A stretch of DNA of 12,521 bases. Source: Lachnospiraceae bacterium (lineage in GTDB: Bacteria > Bacillota_A > Clostridia > Lachnospirales > Lachnospiraceae). Where the stretch lies: contig JAGBNT010000101.1 in NCBI GenBank assembly GCA_017634255.1, positions 1 through 12,521 on the forward strand, given 5' to 3'. This document shows, piece after piece, positions 1 to 7,968 of this stretch; positions within the stretch are counted from its first letter, which is position 1, and each line of letters begins with the position of its first letter. The notes under the pieces are model-generated. The model ran no database searches. It was not told the origin of the DNA and was given only the letters and a program-made list of their open reading frames with translations. The position numbers and the translations under genes were made by a program.

Positions 1-16
1 ATGTATGAGGGATATT

Positions 17-784
17 ATGGAAAGGAATTATAAGCTCGTCATAAGCTATGACGGGACCAGGTATTTCGGGTGGGAGCACCAGCCCGATACGGATATGACC
101 ATACAGGGGAAGCTCGAGAACGTACTGACCCGGATGTGTCAGAAGGAGCGGGAAGAGGCAGCTCCCTTGGATAAGGTTCAGGTCATCGGCGCCGGCAGGA
201 CGGACGCCGGAGTCCACGCCAGGGGAATGGTTGCCAGCGTTAGGCTCGATACAGATAAGGCGCCGGAGGAGATACTCTTATATGCTAATAGATATCTGCC
301 GGAGGATATCAGCGTAAACAACGTAAGCGTCGCTTCCGACAGGTTTCACGCTAGATATAACGCCATAGCCAAGACCTACAGATATACCTTATGGAGCGGA
401 ACGGCGAAACCGGTTTTTGACAGGAAATATGTATATATCTTAAATGAGAGACCGGATATTGAAGAGATGAGGTCGGCGGCGGAATATCTCACAGGGGAGC
501 ACGATTTTAAGAGCTTCTGCGGGAATACTCATTTTAAGAAATCCACTGTAAGGAAACTGGACAGTTTAAATATAGAGACAAGCGGCAATTATATAAGGCT
601 GTATTTTCGCGGCAATGGCTTTTTGCAGAATATGGTGAGGATAATCACAGGTACACTTTTAGAGGTGGGCTTTGGACGTATCGCCGCGAGTGAGATGGAA
701 GGGATACTTAAGGGCAGGAGCAGAACGCTTTCGGGACCGACGGCACCGGCACAGGGGTTGACGCTCATGAAAGTAGAGTACTAA
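17..784 (+). CDS. truA: tRNA pseudouridine(38-40) synthase TruA
   Basis: Isomerises uridine to pseudouridine at positions 38-40 in the anticodon arm of many tRNAs, in the cytoplasm. The signature GAGRTDAGVHA is intact, and its aspartate (residue 63 from the start used here) is the family's catalytic nucleophile. The N-terminal ISYDGTRYFGWEHQP block and the late FRGNGFLQNMVRIITGTLLEVG block are also typical. Length 255 aa fits the family (about 245-270). An ATG at position 5 is in frame, but the ATG at 17 is preferred because GAGGG at 7-11 sits 5 nt upstream and MERNYKL fits the family N-terminus. It is the first gene visible in a rightward run and ends 41 nt before pheS. That gap holds a short palindrome (GGTGTT/AACACC, 796-809) and no T-box leader. 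The promoter lies outside the window. Confidence 0.96.
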   Translation: MERNYKLVISYDGTRYFGWEHQPDTDMTIQGKLENVLTRMCQKEREEAAPLDKVQVIGAGRTDAGVHARGMVASVRLDTDKAPEEILLYANRYLPEDISVNNVSVASDRFHARYNAIAKTYRYTLWSGTAKPVFDRKYVYILNERPDIEEMRSAAEYLTGEHDFKSFCGNTHFKKSTVRKLDSLNIETSGNYIRLYFRGNGFLQNMVRIITGTLLEVGFGRIAASEMEGILKGRSRTLSGPTAPAQGLTLMKVEY

Positions 785-825
785 GCAGTGATAAAGGTGT
801 TGGAACACCAGCACAGGAGGAGATT

Positions 826-1848
826 ATGATAAAAACGAAACTGGAAGAGATCAAGAATAAGGCTCTTAAGAGGATCGAGGAGAGCAGCGACCTGGAGGCC
901 TTAAACGAGGTGCGCGTCGCACTGCTCGGGAAAAAGGGAGAGCTGACCGCGGTTTTAAAGGGAATGAAGGAGCTTTCTGCCGAGGAGCGCCCCAAGGTGG
1001 GCGCCATGGTAAACGAGCTTCGAAACGACCTGGAAAAGCGCCTTAACTACGCAAAGGATGTCATCGATTCCAAGGTGATGGAGGAGAGGCTTAAGGATGA
1101 GGTCATAGACGTGACCCTTCCTGCAAAGAGACCTGCCATAGGGCACAGGCACCCCAACCAGATAGCCCTCGAGGATATGCATAATATCTTTATCGGCATG
1201 GGCTACGAGGTGGTCGAGGGTCCGGAGATAGAGCGGGATTACTACAATTTCGAGGCACTCAATATCCCCGCCGACCATCCGGCAAAGGACGAGCAGGATA
1301 CCTTCTATATAAATGGAGAGTTTCTTTTACGTACCCAGACCTCGGGAGTACAGGTTCACGAGATGGAAAAGGGCAAGCTTCCGATAAGGATGATAAGCCC
1401 CGGAAGGGTTTTCCGTTCGGACGAGGTGGATGCCACACATTCCCCCTCCTTCCATCAGGTTGAGGGGCTGCTTATAGATGAGGACGTTTCCTTCTCCGAC
1501 CTCAAGGGAACATTAGCAGAGTTTGCCCGGGAGCTCTTCGGAGAGGAGACGAAGGTTAAGTTCAGACCCCACCACTTCCCCTTCACGGAGCCCTCAGCGG
1601 AGATGGATGTTAGCTGCTTTAAGTGCCACGGAAAGGGCTGCCGCTTCTGCAAGGGAGAGGGTTGGATCGAGATCTTAGGCTGCGGTATGGTGCATCCCCA
1701 CGTGCTGGAGATGAGCGGCATAGATCCACTTAAATACAAGGGCTTTGCCTTCGGAGTGGGACTTGAGAGGATCGCGCTTTTGAAGTACGAGATAGACGAT
1801 ATGAGACTGCTTTATGAGAATGATGTGAGGTTTTTGAATCAATTCTGA
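826..1848 (+). CDS. pheS: Phenylalanyl-tRNA synthetase alpha subunit
   Basis: Catalytic subunit of the (alpha-beta)2 enzyme that charges tRNA-Phe. An N-terminal coiled-coil tRNA-contacting arm (about residues 1-90) precedes the class II core. Motif 2 is visible as FRSDEVDATHSPSFHQVEG (196-214) and motif 3 as GVGLERIALLKY (310-321). The C-terminus ENDVRFLNQF is standard. A C-x2-C-x4-C-x2-C cluster (Cys264, 267, 272, 275) followed by GWIEILGCGMVHP is characteristic of Firmicute PheS and may bind metal. Length 340 aa is normal. The start has AGGAGG at 815-820. The gene follows truA by 41 nt and precedes pheT by 108 nt. Many Firmicute pheST operons have a T-box leader; none fits in the short gap here, so control must come from further upstream or by another route. 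Confidence 0.98.
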   Translation: MIKTKLEEIKNKALKRIEESSDLEALNEVRVALLGKKGELTAVLKGMKELSAEERPKVGAMVNELRNDLEKRLNYAKDVIDSKVMEERLKDEVIDVTLPAKRPAIGHRHPNQIALEDMHNIFIGMGYEVVEGPEIERDYYNFEALNIPADHPAKDEQDTFYINGEFLLRTQTSGVQVHEMEKGKLPIRMISPGRVFRSDEVDATHSPSFHQVEGLLIDEDVSFSDLKGTLAEFARELFGEETKVKFRPHHFPFTEPSAEMDVSCFKCHGKGCRFCKGEGWIEILGCGMVHPHVLEMSGIDPLKYKGFAFGVGLERIALLKYEIDDMRLLYENDVRFLNQF

Positions 1849-1900
1849 GCTCGCGCATAGATTTATTAACATTGCGAGCGAGCTCCGCCAGATTTATGTA
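1846..1900 (+). repeat. Inverted repeat in the pheS-pheT gap
   Basis: GAGCTCGC at 1847-1854, which overlaps the pheS stop codon, pairs perfectly with GCGAGCTC at 1878-1885 across a 23-nt loop. An alternative pairing uses GCTCGC (1849-1854) and GCGAGC (1874-1879). The two halves carry related text (CATAGATTTAT and CCAGATTTATG), and a further GATTTA/TAAATC pair lies just downstream. There is no T-run, so it is not a standard intrinsic terminator. It may be a dispersed palindromic element or an mRNA processing or stability structure between the two subunit genes. Confidence 0.45.
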
Positions 1901-1956
1901 AACCTAAATCGGGTCACCACTTTTGATAAGGATATAGACATTAATAGGAGTAAATT

Positions 1957-4386
1957 ATGAATACATCTTTAAAATGGATACGGTCATATGTTCCGGAGCT
2001 TGAGTGCACGGACAGGGAATATATGGACGCTATGACGATGACTGGCACCAAGGTGGAGGGCTTCAAGCGCCTGGACAAGAACCTTGAAAAAATAGTCGTG
2101 GGACAGATAAAGTCAATAGAGAGGCACCCGGACGCGGATAAGCTCGTGGTCTGCCAGGTGGATATAGGCAGCGAAACCATCCAGATAGTCACCGGAGCAC
2201 CCAACGTTAAAGAGGGGCAGAAGGTTCCTGTGGTTCTTGCCGGAGGAAGGGTCGCCGGGGGTCACGACGGCGGACCGCTGCCCGAGGACGGGATAGAGAT
2301 AAAGGATGGAAAACTAAGAGGCGTGGAGTCCCACGGAATGATGTGCTCCATAGAGGAGCTGGGCTCTGGCAGGGATGTCTTCCCCGACGCTCCCGAGGAG
2401 GGGATCTATGTCTTTAAGGATTCCGTAAATGTAGGCGACGACGCGGTGGAGGTGCTCGGACTTCACGACACCGTCTTTGAATATGAAATAACCTCCAACA
2501 GGGTGGACTGCTACTCGGTACTCGGAATAGCCAGGGAGGCTGCAGCCACCTTCAATAAGCCCTTTATCGCGCCGGAGGTTCCCGAGACCGGAGTTAACGA
2601 GAGCGAGAAGACGGCTGATAATATCAGCATCGAGATAGAGGATAAGGAGCTTTGCACCCGCTATGTGGGCAGGGTCGTAAAGGACATCAAATTCGGGGAA
2701 TCTCCCGACTGGATGAAGGAGAGGCTGCGCTCAGCGGGAATAAGACCTATCAACAACGTGGTTGACATAACTAATTATGTAATGCTCGAATACGGTCAGC
2801 CCATGCATGCTTTCGACCTTTCGACGATAGCGGGAAATAAAATCGTGGTGCGCAGGGCGAAGGACGGAGATAAGTTCACTACGCTGGACGGACAGGAGAG
2901 GAACTTAGACCACGATGTACTTATGATCTGCGACGGCGAGAAGGAGATAGGAATTGCGGGCATCATGGGAGGAGAAAACTCCATGATAACCGAGAATGTC
3001 CATGATATGCTCTTTGAGGCGGCAACCTTTAACGGGGCGAATATCAGAAAGTCCGCCAAGAGGATAGGACTTCGCACCGACGCTTCGGGAATCTTCGAAA
3101 AGGGACTCGATCCCCATAACGCTCTGGATGCCATGAACAGGGCCTGCGCGCTCATAGAGGAGCTGGGCTGCGGCAGAGTCTTAAACGGAGCCGTGGATGT
3201 TCACGGGGAACTGCCGGAGAAGAGGCATATTGCCTTTGAACCCGAAAGGATAAATAAATATCTGGGAACCGATATACCTGCTGAGACCATGCTGGACTAC
3301 TTTAAGAGACTTGAGGTGGAGTACGACGAGGCCACAAAGGAGCTTATCATCCCCACCTTCAGGCAGGATCTTGTAGGTTTTGCGGACAGCTCTGAAGAAG
3401 TGGCGAGGTTCTTTGGCTATGACAAGATACCGGTGACCCTCCCTTCATCCTCAGCAGGCATGGGCAAGCTCGGCTTTAAGCGGATGGTGGAGCAGGTGGC
3501 AAGGAATATATCCGAATTTTCAGGCTTCTCGCAGGCTATGGTCTATTCCTTTGAAAGCCCCAAGGTCTTCGATATGCTTAAGTTACCGGAGGACGCACCT
3601 GAGAGACAGGCAATAAAGATATCAAATCCTTTAGGAGAGGATTTCTCGATAATGAGGACCCTGCCCTTAAACGGTATGCTGACCTCCCTGTCCACCAACT
3701 ATAACCGCAGGAACAAGGACGTTAAGCTATATGAGCTTGGAAACATATATATCCCCAAATCGCTGCCCTTAGAGGAGCTTCCCGACGAGCGCATGCAGTT
3801 TACTCTGGGCCTTTACGGGGAGGGAGACTTCTTTACCCTAAAGGGAGTTGTGGAGGAATACCTTTTCAAGGTGGGGATGCGGGAGCGCACCCAGTATGAC
3901 GCTTCATGCAGCAGACCCTATTTCCACCCCGGCAGGCAGGCGGATATTATATATGACGGCAAAAGAATAGGCTATCTCGGAGAGATACATCCGGCTACTG
4001 CGAAAAGCTACGATATGGAGGGAGTCAGGGTCTATATCGCAGTCCTCGATATGCCTTGTATCGTAGAGCTTTCAACCTTTGACAGAAAATATGAGGGCAT
4101 AGCCAGGTATCCCGCAATTTCTAGGGATATTTCGATGGTGGTGCCGAAGAGCGTAGAGGCAGGAAAGATAGATGAGATGATATTGCAAAGGGGCGGAAAG
4201 CTCTTAGAGAGCTTCAGGCTCTTTGATATATACGAGGGAGACCAGATAAAGTCCGGCTTTAAATCTCTGGCGTATTCCGTTACTTTTAGGGATAAGACCA
4301 AGACGCTGTCCGACGAGGATGTCAATGCGGTGATGAAGAAGATCTTAAACGGGCTGGAAGGCCTGGGGATAGAGCTGAGGTCGTAA
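1957..4386 (+). CDS. pheT: Phenylalanyl-tRNA synthetase beta subunit
   Basis: Large subunit of phenylalanyl-tRNA synthetase, carrying tRNA-binding and editing domains. The visible order is: N-terminal SLKWIRSYV; an EMAP-II/OB-type tRNA-binding domain (about 40-155, with [21 protein letters not shown] and IVTGAPNV); the B3/B4 editing region (beginning near [20 protein letters not shown], with [23 protein letters not shown] inside); the B5 domain around residues 420-490; a catalytic-like module; and a C-terminal ferredoxin-fold anticodon-binding domain (about 715-808, with [14 protein letters not shown] and [14 protein letters not shown]). Length 809 aa is typical (about 790-810). TAGGAG at 1945-1950 precedes the start. 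It ends 7 nt before queA, so the two are almost certainly cotranscribed. No frameshift or truncation is seen. Confidence 0.98.
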   Translation: MNTSLKWIRSYVPELECTDREYMDAMTMTGTKVEGFKRLDKNLEKIVVGQIKSIERHPDADKLVVCQVDIGSETIQIVTGAPNVKEGQKVPVVLAGGRVAGGHDGGPLPEDGIEIKDGKLRGVESHGMMCSIEELGSGRDVFPDAPEEGIYVFKDSVNVGDDAVEVLGLHDTVFEYEITSNRVDCYSVLGIAREAAATFNKPFIAPEVPETGVNESEKTADNISIEIEDKELCTRYVGRVVKDIKFGESPDWMKERLRSAGIRPINNVVDITNYVMLEYGQPMHAFDLSTIAGNKIVVRRAKDGDKFTTLDGQERNLDHDVLMICDGEKEIGIAGIMGGENSMITENVHDMLFEAATFNGANIRKSAKRIGLRTDASGIFEKGLDPHNALDAMNRACALIEELGCGRVLNGAVDVHGELPEKRHIAFEPERINKYLGTDIPAETMLDYFKRLEVEYDEATKELIIPTFRQDLVGFADSSEEVARFFGYDKIPVTLPSSSAGMGKLGFKRMVEQVARNISEFSGFSQAMVYSFESPKVFDMLKLPEDAPERQAIKISNPLGEDFSIMRTLPLNGMLTSLSTNYNRRNKDVKLYELGNIYIPKSLPLEELPDERMQFTLGLYGEGDFFTLKGVVEEYLFKVGMRERTQYDASCSRPYFHPGRQADIIYDGKRIGYLGEIHPATAKSYDMEGVRVYIAVLDMPCIVELSTFDRKYEGIARYPAISRDISMVVPKSVEAGKIDEMILQRGGKLLESFRLFDIYEGDQIKSGFKSLAYSVTFRDKTKTLSDEDVNAVMKKILNGLEGLGIELRS

Positions 4387-4393
4387 AGGCGCC

Positions 4394-5434
4394 ATGGCTG
4401 AAGGGCAGCTTTTAAAAAGCGATTTTTACTACGACCTTCCCGAGGAGCTCATAGCGCAGGACCCGCTGGAACGAAGGGATTCCTCCCGGCTCATGACCTT
4501 AAGCCGAAGTACCGGGGAATTTGAGCATAGGGTGTTTTCGGATATCGAGGGACTCATAAATCCCGGGGACTGTCTCGTGCTGAATAATACCAAGGTAATA
4601 CCGGCGCGGCTTCTGGGCGTAAAAGAGGACACTGGCACTGCGGTGGAGATACTGCTATTAAAGAGGAAGGCTAAGGATAGCTTTGAAACCATAGTCCGTC
4701 CCGGAAAAAAGCTTCGTCCCGGAGCCAGGGTGAGCTTCGGAAACGGGGAATTAAAGGCGCAGATAGAAGAGGTCTTAGAGGGCGGAAACCGACTGGTCAG
4801 GTTTGAATTTGAGGGCGTCTTCGAGGAGATACTGGACAGGCTTGGACAGATGCCTCTGCCTCCCTATATAAAGCATGAGCTTAAAGACAGGGACAGATAC
4901 AACACCGTCTATGCTCGTTATGAGGGTTCGGCGGCAGCGCCCACGGCGGGACTGCATTTTACGGAGGAGCTTTTAAATCGGTTGTCGGATAAGGGAGTAC
5001 GGCTGGTTTACATAACGCTCCACGTAGGTCTCGGAACCTTCAGACCCGTGAAGGAAGATGATATACTTAAACATAAGATGCATTCGGAATACTACGAGAT
5101 AAGCCGCGAGAGCGCCGAGGCGATAAATTCGGTCAAGGCCTCTGGCGGAAGAGTCATCGCCGTAGGGACCACCAGCACCCGCACACTTGAATCGGCGGCG
5201 GATCTAAGCGGAAGGCTCAGCGCTGACAGCGGGGAGACAGATATCTTCATCTACCCGGGCTATAAATTCAAGGTTATCGACGGACTTATCACCAATTTCC
5301 ACCTGCCGGAGTCCACGCTCATTATGCTGGTCTCGGCGCTGGCGGGAAGAGAGAACGTGCTTCGGGCTTACCGGGAGGCAATAAAGGAACGCTACAGGTT
5401 CTTTAGCTTCGGGGATGCAATGTTTATTTATTGA
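4394..5434 (+). CDS. queA: S-adenosylmethionine:tRNA ribosyltransferase-isomerase
   Basis: Transfers and isomerises the ribosyl part of S-adenosylmethionine onto 7-aminomethyl-7-deazaguanine in tRNA, giving epoxyqueuosine. Family landmarks are the N-terminal [37 protein letters not shown] (61-73), APTAGLHFT (182-190), [10 protein letters not shown] (210-219), [11 protein letters not shown] (257-267), [20 protein letters not shown] (299-318) and the end GDAMFIY. Length 346 aa is normal. The ATG at 4394 is only 7 nt after the pheT stop, with a weak AAAGG (4385-4389) as ribosome site, so translation may depend on coupling to pheT. The first seven residues (MAEGQLL) lengthen the usual N-terminus slightly, but no better start is visible. 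Tgt and the later queuosine genes are not in this window. Confidence 0.97.
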   Translation: MAEGQLLKSDFYYDLPEELIAQDPLERRDSSRLMTLSRSTGEFEHRVFSDIEGLINPGDCLVLNNTKVIPARLLGVKEDTGTAVEILLLKRKAKDSFETIVRPGKKLRPGARVSFGNGELKAQIEEVLEGGNRLVRFEFEGVFEEILDRLGQMPLPPYIKHELKDRDRYNTVYARYEGSAAAPTAGLHFTEELLNRLSDKGVRLVYITLHVGLGTFRPVKEDDILKHKMHSEYYEISRESAEAINSVKASGGRVIAVGTTSTRTLESAADLSGRLSADSGETDIFIYPGYKFKVIDGLITNFHLPESTLIMLVSALAGRENVLRAYREAIKERYRFFSFGDAMFIY

Positions 5435-5473
5435 TAATTCCGGGCAGACCGGTGGAATACGAGGGGGGAGATT

Positions 5474-6190
5474 ATGACCATAGAAGACGTTAATATTGAC
5501 ATTTATGCAGACGGAGCGGACTTAAGCGGGATGCTTGAGATGCTAAAAAAGCCGTATATCAAGGGCTTTACTACCAATCCCACCCTTATGAAAAAGGCAG
5601 GGGTAAAGGATTACGTAAGCTTTGCCGGAGAGGTTTTAAAGGAGATAAGGGAGCTTCCGGTGTCCTTTGAGGTTTTTGCAGACGATTTTCCCACCATGAA
5701 AAAGGAAGCCCGGAAGCTTTGCAGCTTAGGCGATAACGTATTTGTCAAAATTCCCGTTACCAATATAGACGGGGAGCCCTCCTACGAGCTTGTGAAAGAC
5801 CTTTCGAAGGAGGGGCTTAAGCTTAACGTAACGGCTATAATGACCCTAGAACAGGTGGAGAAAGTCGTAGCTTCATTTGCCGAGGGGACAGAGAATATCG
5901 TCTCGGTCTTTGCCGGAAGAATAGCGGATGCCGGGATCGACGCCGAGGAGCATATGAGAAAGGCTGCGAAGATATGTCATACACGTAATGGGATAAAGCT
6001 CTTATGGGCGAGCTGCCGGGAGGTCTACAACATAATCCAGGCGGAAAAGTCCGGCTCGGATATCATAACAGTCACTAACGACATATTAAAAAAATGCGGG
6101 AACCTCGGGAAGGATCTTACCCAATTTTCACTTGAGACGGTAAGGATGTTCTCAAATGACGGTCACGCTCTGGGCTTTTCAATACTTTGA
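5474..6190 (+). CDS. Transaldolase / fructose-6-phosphate aldolase-like protein
   Basis: A (beta/alpha)8-barrel class I aldolase of the transaldolase superfamily, in the short FSA/TalC-like branch (238 aa; classical transaldolases are about 310-330). Visible marks are GFTTNPTLMKKAG (31-43), VFVKIPVTN with the probable Schiff-base lysine K92, LNVTAIMT and SVFAGRIADAG. The late segment LLWASCREVYNIIQAEKSG differs from the usual short-branch text around the last strands, so the true substrate (fructose 6-phosphate, sedoheptulose 7-phosphate or another sugar phosphate) cannot be called. The start has a strong GAGGGGGGAG site. It follows queA by 39 nt with no terminator, so it is probably expressed with the tRNA genes. 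Its last 28 bp overlap the convergent AraC-type gene. Confidence 0.88.
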   Translation: MTIEDVNIDIYADGADLSGMLEMLKKPYIKGFTTNPTLMKKAGVKDYVSFAGEVLKEIRELPVSFEVFADDFPTMKKEARKLCSLGDNVFVKIPVTNIDGEPSYELVKDLSKEGLKLNVTAIMTLEQVEKVVASFAEGTENIVSVFAGRIADAGIDAEEHMRKAAKICHTRNGIKLLWASCREVYNIIQAEKSGSDIITVTNDILKKCGNLGKDLTQFSLETVRMFSNDGHALGFSIL

Positions 6191-7260
6191 AGCCCTTGTG
6201 CAGGGGTAACGTGCTTATCAGCAGGCAGCATTTTAGAGCTGCTATGCAGCTTTCTCCAGGAACCGGGAGTAACGCCCCTTTCGCGTTTAAAAGCCCGTAT
6301 AAAGGTCTCCGGATTTTCGTATCCAAGGCTGCTGCTTATGTCCTCAACGCTCATGGAGGTATGGGAGAGCAGTTCGACACCTCGCCTTAGCCTTAGCTGG
6401 GTGCGAAGGTCGGACAGGGACATCCCGGTAAGCTCTATTATAAGCTTTGAGCAGTACTGCTTTGAAAAGTGGAAGTGACTGGAAACCTCCTCAAGATTTA
6501 CAGTAGCGTAATTATTATAGATGTAGCTTATAAGATCCTCCGAAAGCTCGTCTTTTTTCTTTTGCAGCCTCGGCATTTCCATTGTATCGGAGTAGGAGCG
6601 CAGGAGCTGGGCGAAGGTTATCCTTATCAGGCTCAGAATGATGCTGTCAGAATATTCATCAGTCTTTAATTCCTCAGAATACATTTTTATGATATTGCTG
6701 CGTATGCTTTTATCCTTTCCGGGATGAAAGAGCATGAAGCTGAGCTTCTTTTTGGCATAGAGGTTATCCGAAAAGAAGCGGGATATCTTTGTATTTTCCC
6801 TTATGAGGTCGGAAAATATATCCATGAAGCTGCTCTGCCGGATCAGTATATTTATAACTATCGCACCGGTGTTATCCAGGATATAGTGCGAGGTTTCAGG
6901 AGACAGGATGCAAAAATCCCCGGTTTTCAGTTCAAAATCGGTATTTTCAAAATACTGGCTGCACTGTCCCTCAAGTACATAGGTCATTTCAAAAAAAGAA
7001 TGGGTGTGAAGACCGAGAGTCGCGTAGCGCGGATGCTTTGAGATCAGAGTATGCCGCCCCTCCGAAATATAGTCCTCCGATACATGCCCCGAAAAGCTTT
7101 TCGGGTCCAGGGCATAGCTTAGTATCAGGGGATTATCCGAATGCTTAAGTCTGAGTTCCTCCTCCGACAGCTCTCCATTCCTCATACGCATCGCATCCAG
7201 ATAGACGAGCTCATCGTTATCATAAGAATTTATTATTTCCAGTGTTTCCTTTTCAGTCAT
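6163..7260 (-). CDS. AraC-family transcriptional regulator with N-terminal cupin
   Basis: A sugar-type AraC regulator of 365 aa. Residues about 80-140 form a cupin-like sensor (HTHSFFEMTYVLEGQ, ELKTGDFCILSPETSHYIL). Residues about 240-338 hold the paired helix-turn-helix DNA-binding domain (VNLEEVSSHFHFSKQYCSKLI, then MSVEDISSSLGYENPETFIRAFKRERGVTPGSWRK). A 27-residue tail after the usual family end (GSWRK) reaches into the 3' end of the transaldolase gene. The start is set by GGAGGT located 5 nt upstream. The probable promoter (TTGACT at 7378-7383 on this strand) carries a 17-bp motif also found before the sugar-binding protein gene, which suggests autoregulation and control of that ABC operon. 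Such regulators generally activate uptake or breakdown of the sugar they sense. The ligand here is unknown. Confidence 0.93.
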   Translation of the reverse strand: MTEKETLEIINSYDNDELVYLDAMRMRNGELSEEELRLKHSDNPLILSYALDPKSFSGHVSEDYISEGRHTLISKHPRYATLGLHTHSFFEMTYVLEGQCSQYFENTDFELKTGDFCILSPETSHYILDNTGAIVINILIRQSSFMDIFSDLIRENTKISRFFSDNLYAKKKLSFMLFHPGKDKSIRSNIIKMYSEELKTDEYSDSIILSLIRITFAQLLRSYSDTMEMPRLQKKKDELSEDLISYIYNNYATVNLEEVSSHFHFSKQYCSKLIIELTGMSLSDLRTQLRLRRGVELLSHTSMSVEDISSSLGYENPETFIRAFKRERGVTPGSWRKLHSSSKMLPADKHVTPAQGLQSIEKPRA

Positions 7261-7321
7261 CGAAGACCTCCATTTGCTTAGTGCAGCGAATTAACTTAAA
7301 GCGATCATTGGCATCAGCCGG

Positions 7322-7341
7322 GGTCAAAAGATTTTCTGACC
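7322..7341. promoter_or_regulatory. Imperfect 20-bp palindrome, possible operator
   Basis: GGTCA at 7322-7326 and TGACC at 7337-7341 are perfect arms, and six of the ten central positions also match the reverse complement. It lies in the leader of the AraC-type gene, just downstream of its probable promoter, a position suited to a repressor or autoregulatory site. AraC proteins usually prefer tandem direct sites, so the binding protein may be a different one. The call rests on symmetry and position only. Confidence 0.3.
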
Positions 7342-7355
7342 TTAAACTCATTGTA

Positions 7356-7383
7356 TATTTATTGAAATGTGTTGTAAAGTCAA
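7356..7383 (-). promoter_or_regulatory. Probable promoter and regulator site of the AraC-type gene
   Basis: On the minus strand TTGACT (7378-7383) is a good -35. A weak TAAATA (7356-7361) follows after 16 bp, about 95 bp before the start codon. The 17 bp from the -35 (7367-7383, TTGACTTTACAACACAT) match 15 of 17 positions of a site at 10832-10848 upstream of the sugar-binding protein gene. A weak -10 with an activator site over the -35 fits activator-dependent transcription. The motif also lies between this gene and the divergent small reading frame at 7498. Confidence 0.45.
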
Positions 7384-7423
7384 TTTTTTTGATTTTTGCC
7401 AATCATGGTTTTAGCGCCTGAGA

Positions 7424-7483
7424 GAATGTAATATAAGCTCAGAACAAGGAAATACAAGAGGCTAAGCCTCATAAATCACATTC
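7424..7483 (+). other. Leader structure before the small reading frame
   Basis: GAATGT (7424-7429) can pair with ACATTC (7478-7483), which abuts the ribosome site. Between them lies a compact hairpin, GAGGC-TAA-GCCTC. TAATAT or TATAAG around 7429-7437 could serve as a -10, but no -35 at the right distance is convincing. If the -10 is used, the transcript starts inside this structure and the outer pairing would be lost. Confidence 0.25.
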
Positions 7484-7497
7484 AGGAGGACAAGATC

Positions 7498-7608
7498 ATG
7501 ATGAGAATAATAAGGATGTATTTAGAGAAGATAAGAGAGCGCAGGAACAGCGAGAAGGACTGCTATGAGGTTATGGGAAGCATGATGATAAACGCCATGA
7601 AGTGGTGA
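7498..7608 (+). CDS. Hypothetical 36-residue peptide
   Basis: A 36-codon reading frame opens with ATGATG and ends at TGA 7606-7608. AGGAGG at 7484-7489 lies 8 nt before the first ATG, one of the best ribosome sites in the window. The peptide is basic and methionine-rich, begins MMRIIRMYLEKIRERRN and ends SMMINAMKW. The first half could form an amphipathic helix, and it has one cysteine (residue 22). No transmembrane segment or family is recognised. It stands alone between the divergent AraC-type gene and a strong terminator 79 nt downstream, so it would be expressed as a short monocistronic transcript of roughly 250-300 nt. It could be a regulatory peptide, a leader peptide, or the coding part of a dual-function small RNA. 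Too short for composition to decide. Confidence 0.5.
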   Translation: MMRIIRMYLEKIRERRNSEKDCYEVMGSMMINAMKW

Positions 7609-7687
7609 GGCGTTGACCAGTAAAGGCAGATGAGATGGCAGTGTAAGTAAAGTCATAGAAAAGTATTTCTGAAAAAGTAAATTTAAG

Positions 7688-7723
7688 CGGAACTTCTTTG
7701 AATTAGAGAAGTTCCGATTTTTT
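7688..7723 (+). terminator. Intrinsic terminator after the small reading frame
   Basis: CGGAACTTCT (7688-7697) pairs perfectly with AGAAGTTCCG (7707-7716), followed by A and six T residues (7718-7723). This is a classical rho-independent terminator for rightward transcription. No larger gene precedes it on this strand, which implies that something short upstream, such as the 36-codon frame, is transcribed. Confidence 0.9.
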
Positions 7724-7912
7724 ATATATTGTCAGGTATACCAGATTTCTTAAGTCCTGCCCGGAATTTCCGATTTTTCGTCTTTTCAGCAGGTAAATCC
7801 ACCTCTCCGTAAATATTGCTTTCCATCCAATTAGCCGTAAATAAAACCGTCATCCTGAAAAGGTTTAAAAAGTATAAATAAATACGGCACACTATAAGCA
7901 ATTAATCATTAT
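7724..7912. other. Gene-free stretch before the integrase leader
   Basis: No convincing gene is seen. The stretch contains CGGAA-T-TTCCG at about 7759-7770, inside a CCTGC/GCAGG pair. AT-rich text with TATAAA and TATAAG elements at about 7870-7900 could supply a -10 for the integrase gene, although no matching -35 is evident. It may contain the left boundary of the inserted segment. Confidence 0.4.
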
Positions 7913-7946
7913 GGCAGCATGCGGATCTGACTGATCCCAGGCTGCC
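7913..7946 (+). promoter_or_regulatory. Two-step hairpin in the integrase leader
   Basis: GGCAGC (7913-7918) pairs with GCTGCC (7941-7946). Inside it GGATC (7923-7927) pairs with GATCC (7933-7937) around a TGACT loop, leaving small internal bulges. It ends about 9 nt before the GAGGAGG ribosome site of the integrase gene and has no T-run, so attenuation is unlikely. It may tune translation or be a protein-binding site. Confidence 0.45.
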
Positions 7947-7968
7947 GTTTATCACGAGGAGGAAAAAT

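Noticed and set aside
785..825. T-box leader before pheS
   Set aside because: The gap is only 41 nt and holds just a short palindrome and a ribosome site; there is no room for a T-box stem, specifier and terminator.
6238..6252. AGCTGC-TAT-GCAGCT hairpin near the end of the AraC-type gene
   Set aside because: Lies within coding sequence and has no T-run on either strand, so it is not a convincing terminator.
6187..7041. Plus-strand frames of 66-105 codons inside the AraC-type gene
   Set aside because: They are out-of-frame shadows of a well-supported minus-strand regulator gene.
7722..7853. Minus-strand 43-codon frame starting MTVLFTANWMES
   Set aside because: Reads like reasonable protein but has no ribosome site before its ATG, no clear promoter, and ends on the T-run of the rightward terminator. 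Probably chance.
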